Positions 34,239 to 42,202 of a stretch of 64,000 bases of DNA are shown piece by piece. This stretch comes from JAMOQA01 sp964420365 (GTDB lineage: Bacteria; Acidobacteriota; Polarisedimenticolia; J045). A program made the position numbers and the translations under genes. Each line of letters begins with the position of its first letter. Within the stretch, counting starts at the first letter, position 1. The stretch lies in contig CAYQTA010000060.1 in NCBI GenBank assembly GCA_964420365.1, positions 90,812 through 154,811 on the forward strand. The letters run 5' to 3'. A model generated the notes under the pieces. The model searched no databases, had not been told where the DNA came from, and was given only the letters and a program-made list of their open reading frames with translations.

Positions 34239-35558
34239 CTACTTCGGCAGCTCGTTCGCCAGGGCCCGGGCATCCTTCGCCTCCGGGCTGTCCGGCGCCA
34301 GCTCGACGAACTTCTCGAAGTGGGCCCGGGCCTCCTTCAGCCTGCCCAGGCCGAGCAGGGCGTACCCGAGCTGGAGATGGGCCTTCGCGTAGTTCGGGTT
34401 GATCTCGAGGGCCTTCTCGAAGGCGACCACCGCCCGCTCCCGGTCCGCCTTCGTCAGGTCGGCCCGGTTCATGATGGTCGCGCCGACGTTGTAGTAGAGC
34501 TTGTCCGCGTTCTCCGGGTCCTTCTCCGCGACCTTCTTGAACAGCTCCTCGGCACCGGCGGCGTCCCCCTCGGCCGCCTTGATCTGGGCCATCTCCAGCA
34601 TCGCCTCGGTATCGTCGGGAATCGCGGCCAGCCACTTCTCGACCGCCTCCTTCACCTTGTCCTGCTGGCCCGCGGCCCGGTACGCCTCGACGAGGAGCTT
34701 GTGCACCCGGGCGTCCTCCGGGGACAGTTCCCGCTCCTTCTCGAGGTACGGGATGGCGAACTGGAGCTGGCCGGACTCCTGCATCCAGCGGGCCATCCAG
34801 AGGCGCACTCCCCTGCGCTCCGGGTCGACCTGCAGGAGCTTCCGCGCCTCGCGCAGCGCCGCCCCGGTATCGCCCGCCCGGCCCAGGGCCTGGACCCGCT
34901 TCCAGAGCAGGTCGGCGTCGTCGGGATGCTCCGCCAGCGCCTTCCCGTACTGCTCGGCCGCTTCCTTGAAGTTGCCGAGGGCCATCGCCTCGTCGCCCAG
35001 CTCGGCCGGTGACATCTTCTTGCGACGCTTCTCCGCGACCTCCGCCCGTGCCCGGGCCTCCTTCGCCCGCTGCACCTGGGCGAGCTTCTCCTGGTAGTCC
35101 TCGATCCGGGCGACCGTGAACTCGATCGTGGCGTTGCCGCCCCGGTACTGGAGCACCGGCATCCGGTCCTGCTGGCCCGGCAGCAGCCCGTCGTACTTGT
35201 CGTCCTGCCAGATCTCGTGGCTCAGGCGCCGCGTCCGCAGGTGGAACCCGCGGATGAACCAGGTGTCGGAGTCGATGCCGACCCGGTACCCGTCCTTGAA
35301 GAACTCGACCCGGGGGAAGACGAAGATCCCCTTCCGGTTCGTCTTGGCCGTGAGGGTGGCGCCCGTGCCCGTCGCCGGCTTCAACCAGACCTTGATGCCG
35401 GGGACCGGGTTGCCCTCCTCGTCGTGGACCTTCCCGTACACGCCGTTCCGGCTCTCCCACAGGGAGAGCGCCCGGGCGGGCGGGGTCGACGCCAGGAGGA
35501 CGAGGGCGACGGCCACCGTCGCCGCGAGCAGGATCGTGACGCGTCGCGTTCCACGCAT
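34239..35558 (-). CDS. exported TPR protein with N-terminal carboxypeptidase-regulatory-like domain
   Basis: 439 residues. A signal peptide (MRGTRRVTILLAATVAVALV) ends near PPARA. Residues about 35-85 form a small beta domain (YGKVHDEEGNPVPGIKVW) of the carboxypeptidase-regulatory type. A coiled coil (about 155-185) leads to at least six TPR repeats (AMALGNFKEAAEQYGKALAE, VAFEKALEINPNYAKAHLQL, YALLGLGRLKEARAHFEKFV). It probably organises a periplasmic or envelope complex. It begins just 17 nt after the mdh terminator. Confidence 0.8.
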   Translation of the reverse strand: MRGTRRVTILLAATVAVALVLLASTPPARALSLWESRNGVYGKVHDEEGNPVPGIKVWLKPATGTGATLTAKTNRKGIFVFPRVEFFKDGYRVGIDSDTWFIRGFHLRTRRLSHEIWQDDKYDGLLPGQQDRMPVLQYRGGNATIEFTVARIEDYQEKLAQVQRAKEARARAEVAEKRRKKMSPAELGDEAMALGNFKEAAEQYGKALAEHPDDADLLWKRVQALGRAGDTGAALREARKLLQVDPERRGVRLWMARWMQESGQLQFAIPYLEKERELSPEDARVHKLLVEAYRAAGQQDKVKEAVEKWLAAIPDDTEAMLEMAQIKAAEGDAAGAEELFKKVAEKDPENADKLYYNVGATIMNRADLTKADRERAVVAFEKALEINPNYAKAHLQLGYALLGLGRLKEARAHFEKFVELAPDSPEAKDARALANELPK

Positions 35559-35575
35559 CGGCAGGACTCCTCGGG

Positions 35576-35613
35576 AAAGAAAACGCGGGGGGGGAGGACA
35601 GGAGCCTCCCCCC
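35576..35613 (-). terminator. Rho-independent terminator after mdh
   Basis: On the minus strand a 9-bp stem (GGGGGGAGG paired with its complement, 35589-35597 and 35605-35613) with a 7-nt loop is followed by CCGCG and TTTTCTTT (to 35576). It lies 8 nt after the mdh stop and only 17 nt before the start of the TPR gene. Confidence 0.75.
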
Positions 35614-35621
35614 GTCCGGGG

Positions 35622-36584
35622 TCACATCTTCTGGATCATCGCGTCGACCTCGGCGCAGGTCTTCTTCACGGCCTCGATCGACACCTCGAGCCCCTTGCGC
35701 TCCTCGTCGGTCAGCGGGATCTCGAGAACCTTCTCGACACCGTCCCGGCCCAGGACCGCCGGGACGCCGATGAAGAGCCCGGAGACGCCGTACTCGCCGT
35801 CGAGCAGGGCCGAGACTGCCACGATCTTCTTCTTGTCGAAGAGGATCGCCTCGGCCATCTCCAGCGCCGACCACGCGGGCGAGACGAAGGCCGAGCCGGA
35901 GCCGAGGAGCTTGACCACCTCGCCCCCCGCCTTGCGGGTCCGCTCCTCCAGCTTCTGCAGGGTCTCCTCGTCGAGGAACTGGGTCACGGGCAGGCCGGCG
36001 ATCCGGCAGGCGGACCGGATCGGGACCATCGTGTCGCCGTGGCCGCCGAGCACCAGGGCCTCGACGTTCTCGACGGAAACCCCGGCCGCCTCGGCCACGA
36101 AGTAGCGGTAACGGGCCGAGTCCAGGACGCCGGCCATCCCCATCAGGCGGCCCCGGGGGGGCGCGAGGATCTGGTTCAGGCGGTAGACGATCGCGTCCAG
36201 CGGGTTCGCGATCGAGATCACGATCGCGTCGGGGCAGTACTCCTTGATGCCGGCGCCGACGGCGTTCGTGATCTTGAGGTTCGTCTCGAGCAGCTCCTCG
36301 CGGGTGGGAAGGGTGCCGTCCGGCTTGGGCTTGCGGGGCACGCCGGCGGTGTTGATCACCAGCCGGGCTCCCTCGAGGACCTCGTAGGTCTTCGACCCCT
36401 CCATCCTGACGTCGAAGCGCATCACCGGGCTGCCCTCGGCGATGTCCAGGCACTTCCCCTTGGCCAGGTCCGGCGGCATGATGTCCACCAGGCCGACCGA
36501 CCGGGCGAGACGCCGCCGGGCGATCTCCTGGCAGAGGACACCGCCGATCATGCCTCCACCGATGACGCCGATCTTCTCGATCAT
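35622..36584 (-). CDS. mdh: malate dehydrogenase (LDH-like type)
   Basis: 320 residues. The NAD motif GGGMIGGVL is followed by an acidic residue (VGLVDI), which favours NAD over NADP. The substrate loop is AGVPRKPKPDGTLPTREE; the Arg after GVP and the Arg before EE are the usual malate/lactate-family residues, but about five residues are inserted compared with the common PRKPGMSRDD. Catalytic His is in GGHGDTMV. It oxidises malate to oxaloacetate in the TCA cycle. Ends before a terminator; transcribed alone from a promoter at 36688-36716. Confidence 0.92.
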   Translation of the reverse strand: MIEKIGVIGGGMIGGVLCQEIARRRLARSVGLVDIMPPDLAKGKCLDIAEGSPVMRFDVRMEGSKTYEVLEGARLVINTAGVPRKPKPDGTLPTREELLETNLKITNAVGAGIKEYCPDAIVISIANPLDAIVYRLNQILAPPRGRLMGMAGVLDSARYRYFVAEAAGVSVENVEALVLGGHGDTMVPIRSACRIAGLPVTQFLDEETLQKLEERTRKAGGEVVKLLGSGSAFVSPAWSALEMAEAILFDKKKIVAVSALLDGEYGVSGLFIGVPAVLGRDGVEKVLEIPLTDEERKGLEVSIEAVKKTCAEVDAMIQKM

Positions 36585-36687
36585 CGCTGTTCACCTCCGC
36601 GGACGGGCCCGGGCGGGGGGCGCCCGCTCCCTCTCGATCCGCCGGATCCTGCACGGGATCCCTGCGAGGGGTGGGTGGGTTCGTCCC

Positions 36688-36716
36688 ATCATGGGCCGCC
36701 CGGCGGCGAAGTTCAA
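36688..36716 (-). promoter_or_regulatory. candidate promoter of mdh
   Basis: TTGAAC (36711-36716, 4 of 6) and CATGAT (36688-36693, 4 of 6) with a 17-nt spacer, predicting a leader of about 97 nt. Positioned in the 180-bp gap shared with the divergent waaA operon. Confidence 0.4.
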
Positions 36717-36764
36717 CATCGGCAGGCGGGCCGGGAATCCCCTCCCGGCGGGAACGCAGCGCGG

Positions 36765-38051
36765 ATGAGCGGTCGCCTCGTGGAGGGCGCCTGGAGCGCC
36801 GCCTGGCGGGGAATCGGCGGGAGCGCCGTCCTGTTCGCCCGGGCCGTCCTCCCCTTCCGGGACCCGGCGGGCCGGGAGGATCTCCGCGAGCGGCTCGTCC
36901 TCGGGACCGTACCGCTGCCTCCCGGGGAGGGACCCCTCGCCTGGTTTCACGGCGCCTCGGTCGGCGAGGTCGCGGCCCTCGAGCCGCTGGTCCGGGAACT
37001 CCGGGCCCGGCGACGCGACCTGCGGGTCCTCGTCACGAGCCAGACCCGGACCGGCCGGGACCGGGCGCGACGCCTCGGCGGGATCGCCCGCCTCGCCCCC
37101 CTGGACGCGACCGGTCCGCTCCGCCGGTTCCTCGCGGCCACCCGGCCGGTCCTCCACGTGGTCGTCGAGACCGAGATCTGGCCCCGCCGTCTCGCCCTGC
37201 TCGAGGCGGCCGGGGTGCCGGCGGCCCTGGTGTCGGCGCGTCTCGCGCCCGAGAAGGAGGCACGGTACCGGCAGCTCCGGGGGATCTACCGGCCGGCCCT
37301 CGCCCGCTTCCGGCTCGTCGCCCCGGCCAGCGACGCCGACCGGGAGCGCCTCCTCGGCCTCGGCCTCCCCGCCGGGCGGCTGGGGCCGACCGGCAACCTG
37401 AAGTGGGACGCCGTCCCCCTTCCCGGCCCGGAAGCGGCCGCCCGGGCGGGCCGCCTGCTCGTCGACCTCGGGCTCGATCCCGGGCGCCCGGTTGCCGTCC
37501 TGGCCAGCGTCCACCCGGGAGAGTCCCTCCCCGTGCTCACCGCCCTCGCCGACGCCTGCCCGGCCCGGTCCTGGGCCGCGGTGGTCGCGCCCCGTCACCC
37601 GGAACGGTTCGACCGGGTGGCGGGGGAGATCGCCGCCGGGGGAATCACCGTCCACCGGGCTTCCGCCGGGCCGGCCCCCCCGGGCGCCCCCGTCGTGCTC
37701 CTCGACCGGATGGGCGTCCTCCGCGACCTCTTCCCCGCCGCCGCGGGAACCCTGCTCGGCGGGACGCTCGTGCCGGTGGGCGGCCACTCCCCGCTCGAGG
37801 CGGCGGCGGCCGGCTGCCCCGTGGTCACCGGTCCCCACGTCCACCACCAGGAGGACCTGGTGGCCACGCTGGAAACCGCCGGCGCCCTCGTCCGGGCGTC
37901 GTCCCCGAACGCGGCGGCACGGGCCCTCGCCCGCTGGATCGCCGACCGGGAAGCCCGGGAGACCGCGGCCCGGGCCGCGCGGGAGACGGTGGCCCGCCAC
38001 CGGGGGGTTGCCTCCGGGCTCGCGGACCTTCTCGCGGAGTGGCTGCCGTGA
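36765..38051 (+). CDS. waaA: Kdo transferase
   Basis: 428 residues from ATG 36765. WaaA transfers Kdo from CMP-Kdo to lipid A precursor. Motifs: WFHGASVGEVAALEPLVREL, VTSQTRTGRDRAR, PRRLALLEAAGVPAALVSAR, then TGNLKWDAVP and GHSPLEAAAAGCPVVTGPH. The length matches GT30 enzymes. It heads a six-gene chain in which every junction overlaps by 4 nt (waaA-lpxK-lpxL-gmhB-hldE1-hldE2). The ribosome-binding site before ATG 36765 is weak. Confidence 0.94.
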   Translation: MSGRLVEGAWSAAWRGIGGSAVLFARAVLPFRDPAGREDLRERLVLGTVPLPPGEGPLAWFHGASVGEVAALEPLVRELRARRRDLRVLVTSQTRTGRDRARRLGGIARLAPLDATGPLRRFLAATRPVLHVVVETEIWPRRLALLEAAGVPAALVSARLAPEKEARYRQLRGIYRPALARFRLVAPASDADRERLLGLGLPAGRLGPTGNLKWDAVPLPGPEAAARAGRLLVDLGLDPGRPVAVLASVHPGESLPVLTALADACPARSWAAVVAPRHPERFDRVAGEIAAGGITVHRASAGPAPPGAPVVLLDRMGVLRDLFPAAAGTLLGGTLVPVGGHSPLEAAAAGCPVVTGPHVHHQEDLVATLETAGALVRASSPNAAARALARWIADREARETAARAARETVARHRGVASGLADLLAEWLP

Positions 38052-39142
38052 ACGACCGCAACCGGGTCCCCGGCGCCCGCCGTCCGCTGCCGTGGCTCGC
38101 CCCGCTCGGGGGGCTCTGGCTCGCCGTGGCCCGCGCCCGGAGCTGGCTCTTCGACGCGGGCCTGCTGCGGGCGGAACACCCGGGCATCCCGGTCGTTTCC
38201 GTGGGCAACCTGGTGGCGGGAGGCACCGGGAAGACGCCGCTGGTGGCCTGGCTCGCCGAGGAGCTCGGAAGCCGGGGCGTCCGGGTGGCCATCGTCTCCC
38301 GGGGCCATGGGGGAACCCGGCCCGTCGAGCCCCTGCTGGTCGCGCGGCAGGGCGAGCTGCTGGTCGACCCGGGGGAGTCCGGCGACGAACCCGCCCTCCT
38401 GGCGAGGCGGCCCGGCGTGCACCTGGTGGTCGTCGGCAAGGATCGCCGGGCGGCGGCGCGCCTGGCCGTCCGGGAGGGAGCACGGTTGATCCTCCTGGAC
38501 GACGGGTTCCAGCACCGGCGGATCGCCCGCGACCTGGACCTGGTTCTCCTCGACTGGAGCGATCCGCTGGGAGGGGGCCGGGGGCTTCCGGCCGGGTGGC
38601 TGCGGGAGCCCCCGTCGGCCCTCCGGCGGGCGGACGTCGTGGTGCTGACCCGTGCACCACGGGAGTTCGCCTCGCGCCGGGAGCCCCTCGCCCCGACCGA
38701 CGTCCCCGGGGGCCTCCGGTCCGTCCTCGCCGCCCTCCCCGCTCCGCCGCCGGTGCTCGCCGCCGCCCACGTCCCGGCGGGAGTGCGACTCCCCGGGGAG
38801 CGGTGGGAACCGGCCGGCTGGCTGCGCGGACGCAGGGTCCTGCCGGTGGCGGCGATCGCTCGCCCGGAGTCGTTTCTCGCCACCCTCCGGGAACTGGGGG
38901 CGGAACCCGCGGATCCGCTATGCTGGCCCGACCACCACCGGTTCACCGTGGCCGACGCCCGCAGGATCCGCGAGGCCGCCGCGGCGGGAGACCTGGACGT
39001 GATCACGACCGAGAAGGACGCCCTGCGCTGGCCCCCGGATGCCCCGTCCCCCCTCGTCCTCGAGGTGCGGATCCACCTGGGCGCGGGGGACCGCCTGCTG
39101 GAGCGGGTGCTGCCGCTGCTCGAGGAGGACGGGGAGAGGTGA
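38048..39142 (+). CDS. lpxK: tetraacyldisaccharide 4'-kinase
   Basis: 364 residues from GTG 38048 (GTGA overlap with waaA). LpxK phosphorylates the lipid A disaccharide at the inner membrane. Walker A is NLVAGGTGKTPLVAWL; further marks are SRGHGG, LDDGFQHRRIARDLDLVLLD and WPDHHRFTVAD. Slightly longer than the E. coli enzyme (328). Confidence 0.95.
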   Translation: MNDRNRVPGARRPLPWLAPLGGLWLAVARARSWLFDAGLLRAEHPGIPVVSVGNLVAGGTGKTPLVAWLAEELGSRGVRVAIVSRGHGGTRPVEPLLVARQGELLVDPGESGDEPALLARRPGVHLVVVGKDRRAAARLAVREGARLILLDDGFQHRRIARDLDLVLLDWSDPLGGGRGLPAGWLREPPSALRRADVVVLTRAPREFASRREPLAPTDVPGGLRSVLAALPAPPPVLAAAHVPAGVRLPGERWEPAGWLRGRRVLPVAAIARPESFLATLRELGAEPADPLCWPDHHRFTVADARRIREAAAAGDLDVITTEKDALRWPPDAPSPLVLEVRIHLGAGDRLLERVLPLLEEDGER

Positions 39143-40053
39143 GCGACAAGCCGGTCCCGGCCTGGCGGCGCCTCGAGGCGGGCGTGCTCATCCCCCTGGC
39201 GGGCGTCCTGCGCCGGCTCCCCCCGGGGACCCGGGCGGCGCTCGGCGAGCGCCTGGGCCTGCTGGGGCACGCCCTCGACCGGCGTCACCGGGAACTCGCG
39301 CGGGAAAACGTGCGCCGGGGCCTCGCGGTGGACGGGGCCCGGGCCGCGGAAATCGTGCGCGGCGTCTTCCGGCACTTCGGGCGCGTCGCCGCCGAGGTGC
39401 TCGCGTTGCCCGCCTACGCCCGCCCCGGCGCGGAACGGCTGTTCGACGTCGAGGGCCTCGAGCACCTCGAAACCGCGTGGTCCCGGGGCCGGGGGGTCCT
39501 CGTCTTCTCCGCCCACTACGGAAACTGGGAACTCGTCGCCTTCCGGCAGGGACTCGCCGGGTTCCCGATGGACTTCATCGCCCGTCCGCTGGACAATCCG
39601 TGGCTGGAACGGGCGTTCGCGCGGTGGCGCGAGGTGTCCGGCAACCGCGTGCTCGGCAAGCACGGGGCCCTGCGCAAGGCCCTCCGGACCCTGCGTTCGG
39701 GCCGGGGACTCGCGATCCTGGTCGACCAGAACCAGCGGGTCGAGCCCCGGGTCTTCGTCGAGTTCCTCGGTCGGCCCGCGGCGACGAGCCCCGTGCTGGG
39801 AGAGCTCGCGGTCCGGCTGGACGTCCCGGTCGTCCCGGTGACGGGACGACCGTTGCCCGGGGGGCGGTACCGGGTCGTCTACGAGCGTCCCCTGGTCCCG
39901 CCCCCCGGCGATCCGCGGGAGGCGTCCCGCGCGCTGACCGTGATGGCCACGCGGCGGATCGAGGCATGGATCAGGGAGCGCCCGGAACTCTGGCTCTGGC
40001 TCCACGACCGCTGGAAGACGCGGCCGCGGGAGGGCGAGGAGGTGCTGCGGTGA
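39139..40053 (+). CDS. LpxL/HtrB-type lipid A acyltransferase
   Basis: 304 residues from GTG 39139, overlapping lpxK. The catalytic His-x4-Glu box is SAHYGNWE (about residue 117) and the second conserved block is LVDQN, with the LPLRGGR-like TGRPLPGGRYRV later. Such enzymes add a secondary acyl chain to Kdo2-lipid IVA from acyl-ACP. Whether it is an LpxL- or LpxM-type donor cannot be read from sequence. Confidence 0.9.
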   Translation: MSDKPVPAWRRLEAGVLIPLAGVLRRLPPGTRAALGERLGLLGHALDRRHRELARENVRRGLAVDGARAAEIVRGVFRHFGRVAAEVLALPAYARPGAERLFDVEGLEHLETAWSRGRGVLVFSAHYGNWELVAFRQGLAGFPMDFIARPLDNPWLERAFARWREVSGNRVLGKHGALRKALRTLRSGRGLAILVDQNQRVEPRVFVEFLGRPAATSPVLGELAVRLDVPVVPVTGRPLPGGRYRVVYERPLVPPPGDPREASRALTVMATRRIEAWIRERPELWLWLHDRWKTRPREGEEVLR

Positions 40054-40637
40054 GGCCGGCGATCTTCTTCGACCGGGACGGCACCCTGTGCCGCGAGGTC
40101 GGGTACGTCAATCACCCCTCCCGCCTGGAACTGGCCCCCGGGGCGGCTGCGGCCCTGCGCCGGGCCGAGGCCCTGGGCTTCGCCACGGTCGTCGTGACGA
40201 ACCAGGCCGGGGCGGCCCGGGGCTACTTCCCGTGGCACGTCGTCGAGGAGACCCACGAGCGCCTCCGTCGCCTCCTCGCGGCCGAAGGAGCCCGCCTGGA
40301 CGGGATCTACGCCTGCCCGCACCACCCGGAGGTCGGCGGCCCCGGGTTCCGCAGGGCGTGCGACTGCCGGAAACCGGCCCCCGGCATGCTGCTCCGCGCG
40401 GCCCGGGACCTGGACCTCGACGTCTCCCGGAGCTTCATGGTCGGCGACTCGTTCCGGGACGTGGGGGCCGGCCGGAACGCCGGTGTGCGGGCGACCGTCC
40501 TGCTCCGGACCGGGTACGGCCGGGGCGAGCTGCTCTGGAAGGGCCCGCACCAGGAACACTGGCCGGACCACGTGGCGGACGACCTCGCGAGCGCCCTCGA
40601 CTGGATCGAGGCGCGGGCGCGGGAGGACGACGCATGA
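40050..40637 (+). CDS. gmhB: D,D-heptose 1,7-bisphosphate phosphatase
   Basis: 195 residues from GTG 40050, overlapping the lpxL-like gene. A HAD phosphatase with IFFDRDGTL as the nucleophile motif, VVTNQAG as motif II and GDSFRDVGAG as the magnesium-binding motif. The GmhB zinc site is CPHHPEVGGPGFRRACDCRKP (Cys-x-His then Cys-x-Cys). It removes the C7 phosphate in ADP-heptose synthesis. Confidence 0.95.
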   Translation: MRPAIFFDRDGTLCREVGYVNHPSRLELAPGAAAALRRAEALGFATVVVTNQAGAARGYFPWHVVEETHERLRRLLAAEGARLDGIYACPHHPEVGGPGFRRACDCRKPAPGMLLRAARDLDLDVSRSFMVGDSFRDVGAGRNAGVRATVLLRTGYGRGELLWKGPHQEHWPDHVADDLASALDWIEARAREDDA

Positions 40638-41680
40638 GCCGCGGAACGGAACGCCCCTTCACGCCCCCTCCCCTCGCCCGCTCCCTCGAGATCCTCGAGG
40701 CCCTGGCGGGAGCCCGGGTGACCGTCGTCGGGGACGCGGTGCTCGACCTGTTCGAGATCGGGGAGATCGCCCGGGTCAGCCGGGAGGCACCGGTGCTCAT
40801 CCTCGAGCACCGCCGAACGGAGCTGGCGCCGGGCGGCGCGGCGAACACCGCGGCCAACCTGGCCGCGCTCGGCGTCGTCACGACCCTGGTCGGGCGGACC
40901 GGGGACGACGATCACGGCCGGATGCTCCGCGACCTCCTCGCGGGGCGGGGAATCGACGTGGCTTCCCTGGTTCCCGAACCAGGCTGGCCGACACCGGCGA
41001 AGACCCGCATCCTCGCGGGCAGTCCCCATACCGCCAAGCAGCAGGTGGTGCGGATCGACCGGGGTCGACGGGACGCCCCGCCGGGGACGCGCACCCGTCG
41101 CCGGCTGGAGAGCGCCGTCCGCCGGGCCAGGCGTCGCGGGGACGGAATCGTCCTCGCCGACTACGGCTACGGCCTCGTGGCCCCGGAGCTGGTGCCCGCC
41201 CTCGGCCCCGGGGAGGGCCCGGTGACGCTGGACAGCCGCTTCCAGCTCGCCGCGTTCCGCGGGATCGACGCGGCGACACCGAACCTCGAGGAGCTGGAAC
41301 GGGCCGCCGGCCGGCGCCTCGAGGACCACGACCTGGCCGGGATCGCGGCCGCCGGGCGGGAGCTGCGGCGCCGGCTCGGCGCGGCGGCCATCCTGGTCAC
41401 GCGGGGCAGCCGGGGGATGACCCTGGTCGAGAAGGGTCGGCCACCGGTCCACGTGCCGGTCTTCGGGTCGGACGAGATCGCCGACGTCACCGGGGCCGGG
41501 GACACCGTGATCGCGGCCTTCACGGCCGCCCGCACGGCGGGAGCGACGTGGATCGAGGCCACCTGGCTGGCGGACGTGGCGGGAGGTCTCGTCGTCATGA
41601 AGCGGGGAACGGCGACGGTCTCCCGGGAGGAGATCGCCACCGCCCTCGAGGAATTCCACCGGGAGGAGGGCCTGCCGTGA
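40634..41680 (+). CDS. hldE1: heptose 7-phosphate kinase (RfaE domain I)
   Basis: 348 residues, start ATG 40634 overlapping gmhB. A PfkB-family kinase: APGGAANTAANLAALG near the N-terminus and the ATP/anion-hole motif DVTGAGDTVIAAFTAA near the C-terminus. It corresponds to the kinase half of the bifunctional HldE (RfaE) of E. coli and phosphorylates D-glycero-D-manno-heptose 7-phosphate at C1. The two halves are separate overlapping genes here. The symbol hldE1 is used descriptively. Confidence 0.9.
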   Translation: MSRGTERPFTPPPLARSLEILEALAGARVTVVGDAVLDLFEIGEIARVSREAPVLILEHRRTELAPGGAANTAANLAALGVVTTLVGRTGDDDHGRMLRDLLAGRGIDVASLVPEPGWPTPAKTRILAGSPHTAKQQVVRIDRGRRDAPPGTRTRRRLESAVRRARRRGDGIVLADYGYGLVAPELVPALGPGEGPVTLDSRFQLAAFRGIDAATPNLEELERAAGRRLEDHDLAGIAAAGRELRRRLGAAAILVTRGSRGMTLVEKGRPPVHVPVFGSDEIADVTGAGDTVIAAFTAARTAGATWIEATWLADVAGGLVVMKRGTATVSREEIATALEEFHREEGLP

Positions 41681-42180
41681 TCCGGCTCCCGGAGGAGAAG
41701 ATCCTCCCCCGGGAGGAGGTCGCCCGGCGGCTCGCGGAGGGGCGCCCCGGTGCGGTGGTCCTTGCCAACGGGCTGTTCGACATCCTGCACGTGGGGCACG
41801 CCCGCTACCTGGCGGCCGCCCGGGCGGCGGGCGACCTGCTGGTCGTCGCTCTCAACGCGGACGAGTCGGCGCGGGCCCTCAAGGGCCCGTCCCGGCCGAT
41901 CGTCCCCCTCGCGGAGCGGATGCACCTGGTCGCCGCCCTCCGGGCGGTCGACCTGGTCACGTGGTTTCCGGAGACCACCCTCGCGCCGACGCTGCGCCTG
42001 CTCCGGCCGGACCTCCACGCCAAGGGAACCGATTACCGCCCGGAGACCCTCCCCGCGGACGAGCAGGCAGCCCACCGGGAGCTCGGCATTCGCGTGATCA
42101 CCGTGGGCGACCCGAAGACCCACGCGACGACGGACATCGTCCACGCGGTGCGGCGCCGCCTCGGGCGCGCGGGCGGTTGA
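41677..42180 (+). CDS. hldE2: heptose 1-phosphate adenylyltransferase (RfaE domain II)
   Basis: 167 residues from GTG 41677 (GTGA overlap with the kinase). The cytidylyltransferase-type core is LANGLFDILHVGHARYL, with the HxGH motif, and VALNADESARALKGPSRPIV; HAKGTDYRPETLP and HATTDIVH complete the family pattern. It makes ADP-heptose. The separate gene corresponds to the C-terminal half of E. coli HldE. Confidence 0.93.
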   Translation: MIRLPEEKILPREEVARRLAEGRPGAVVLANGLFDILHVGHARYLAAARAAGDLLVVALNADESARALKGPSRPIVPLAERMHLVAALRAVDLVTWFPETTLAPTLRLLRPDLHAKGTDYRPETLPADEQAAHRELGIRVITVGDPKTHATTDIVHAVRRRLGRAGG

Positions 42181-42202
42181 GACGTCCGGGGAAGGAGACG
42201 CG

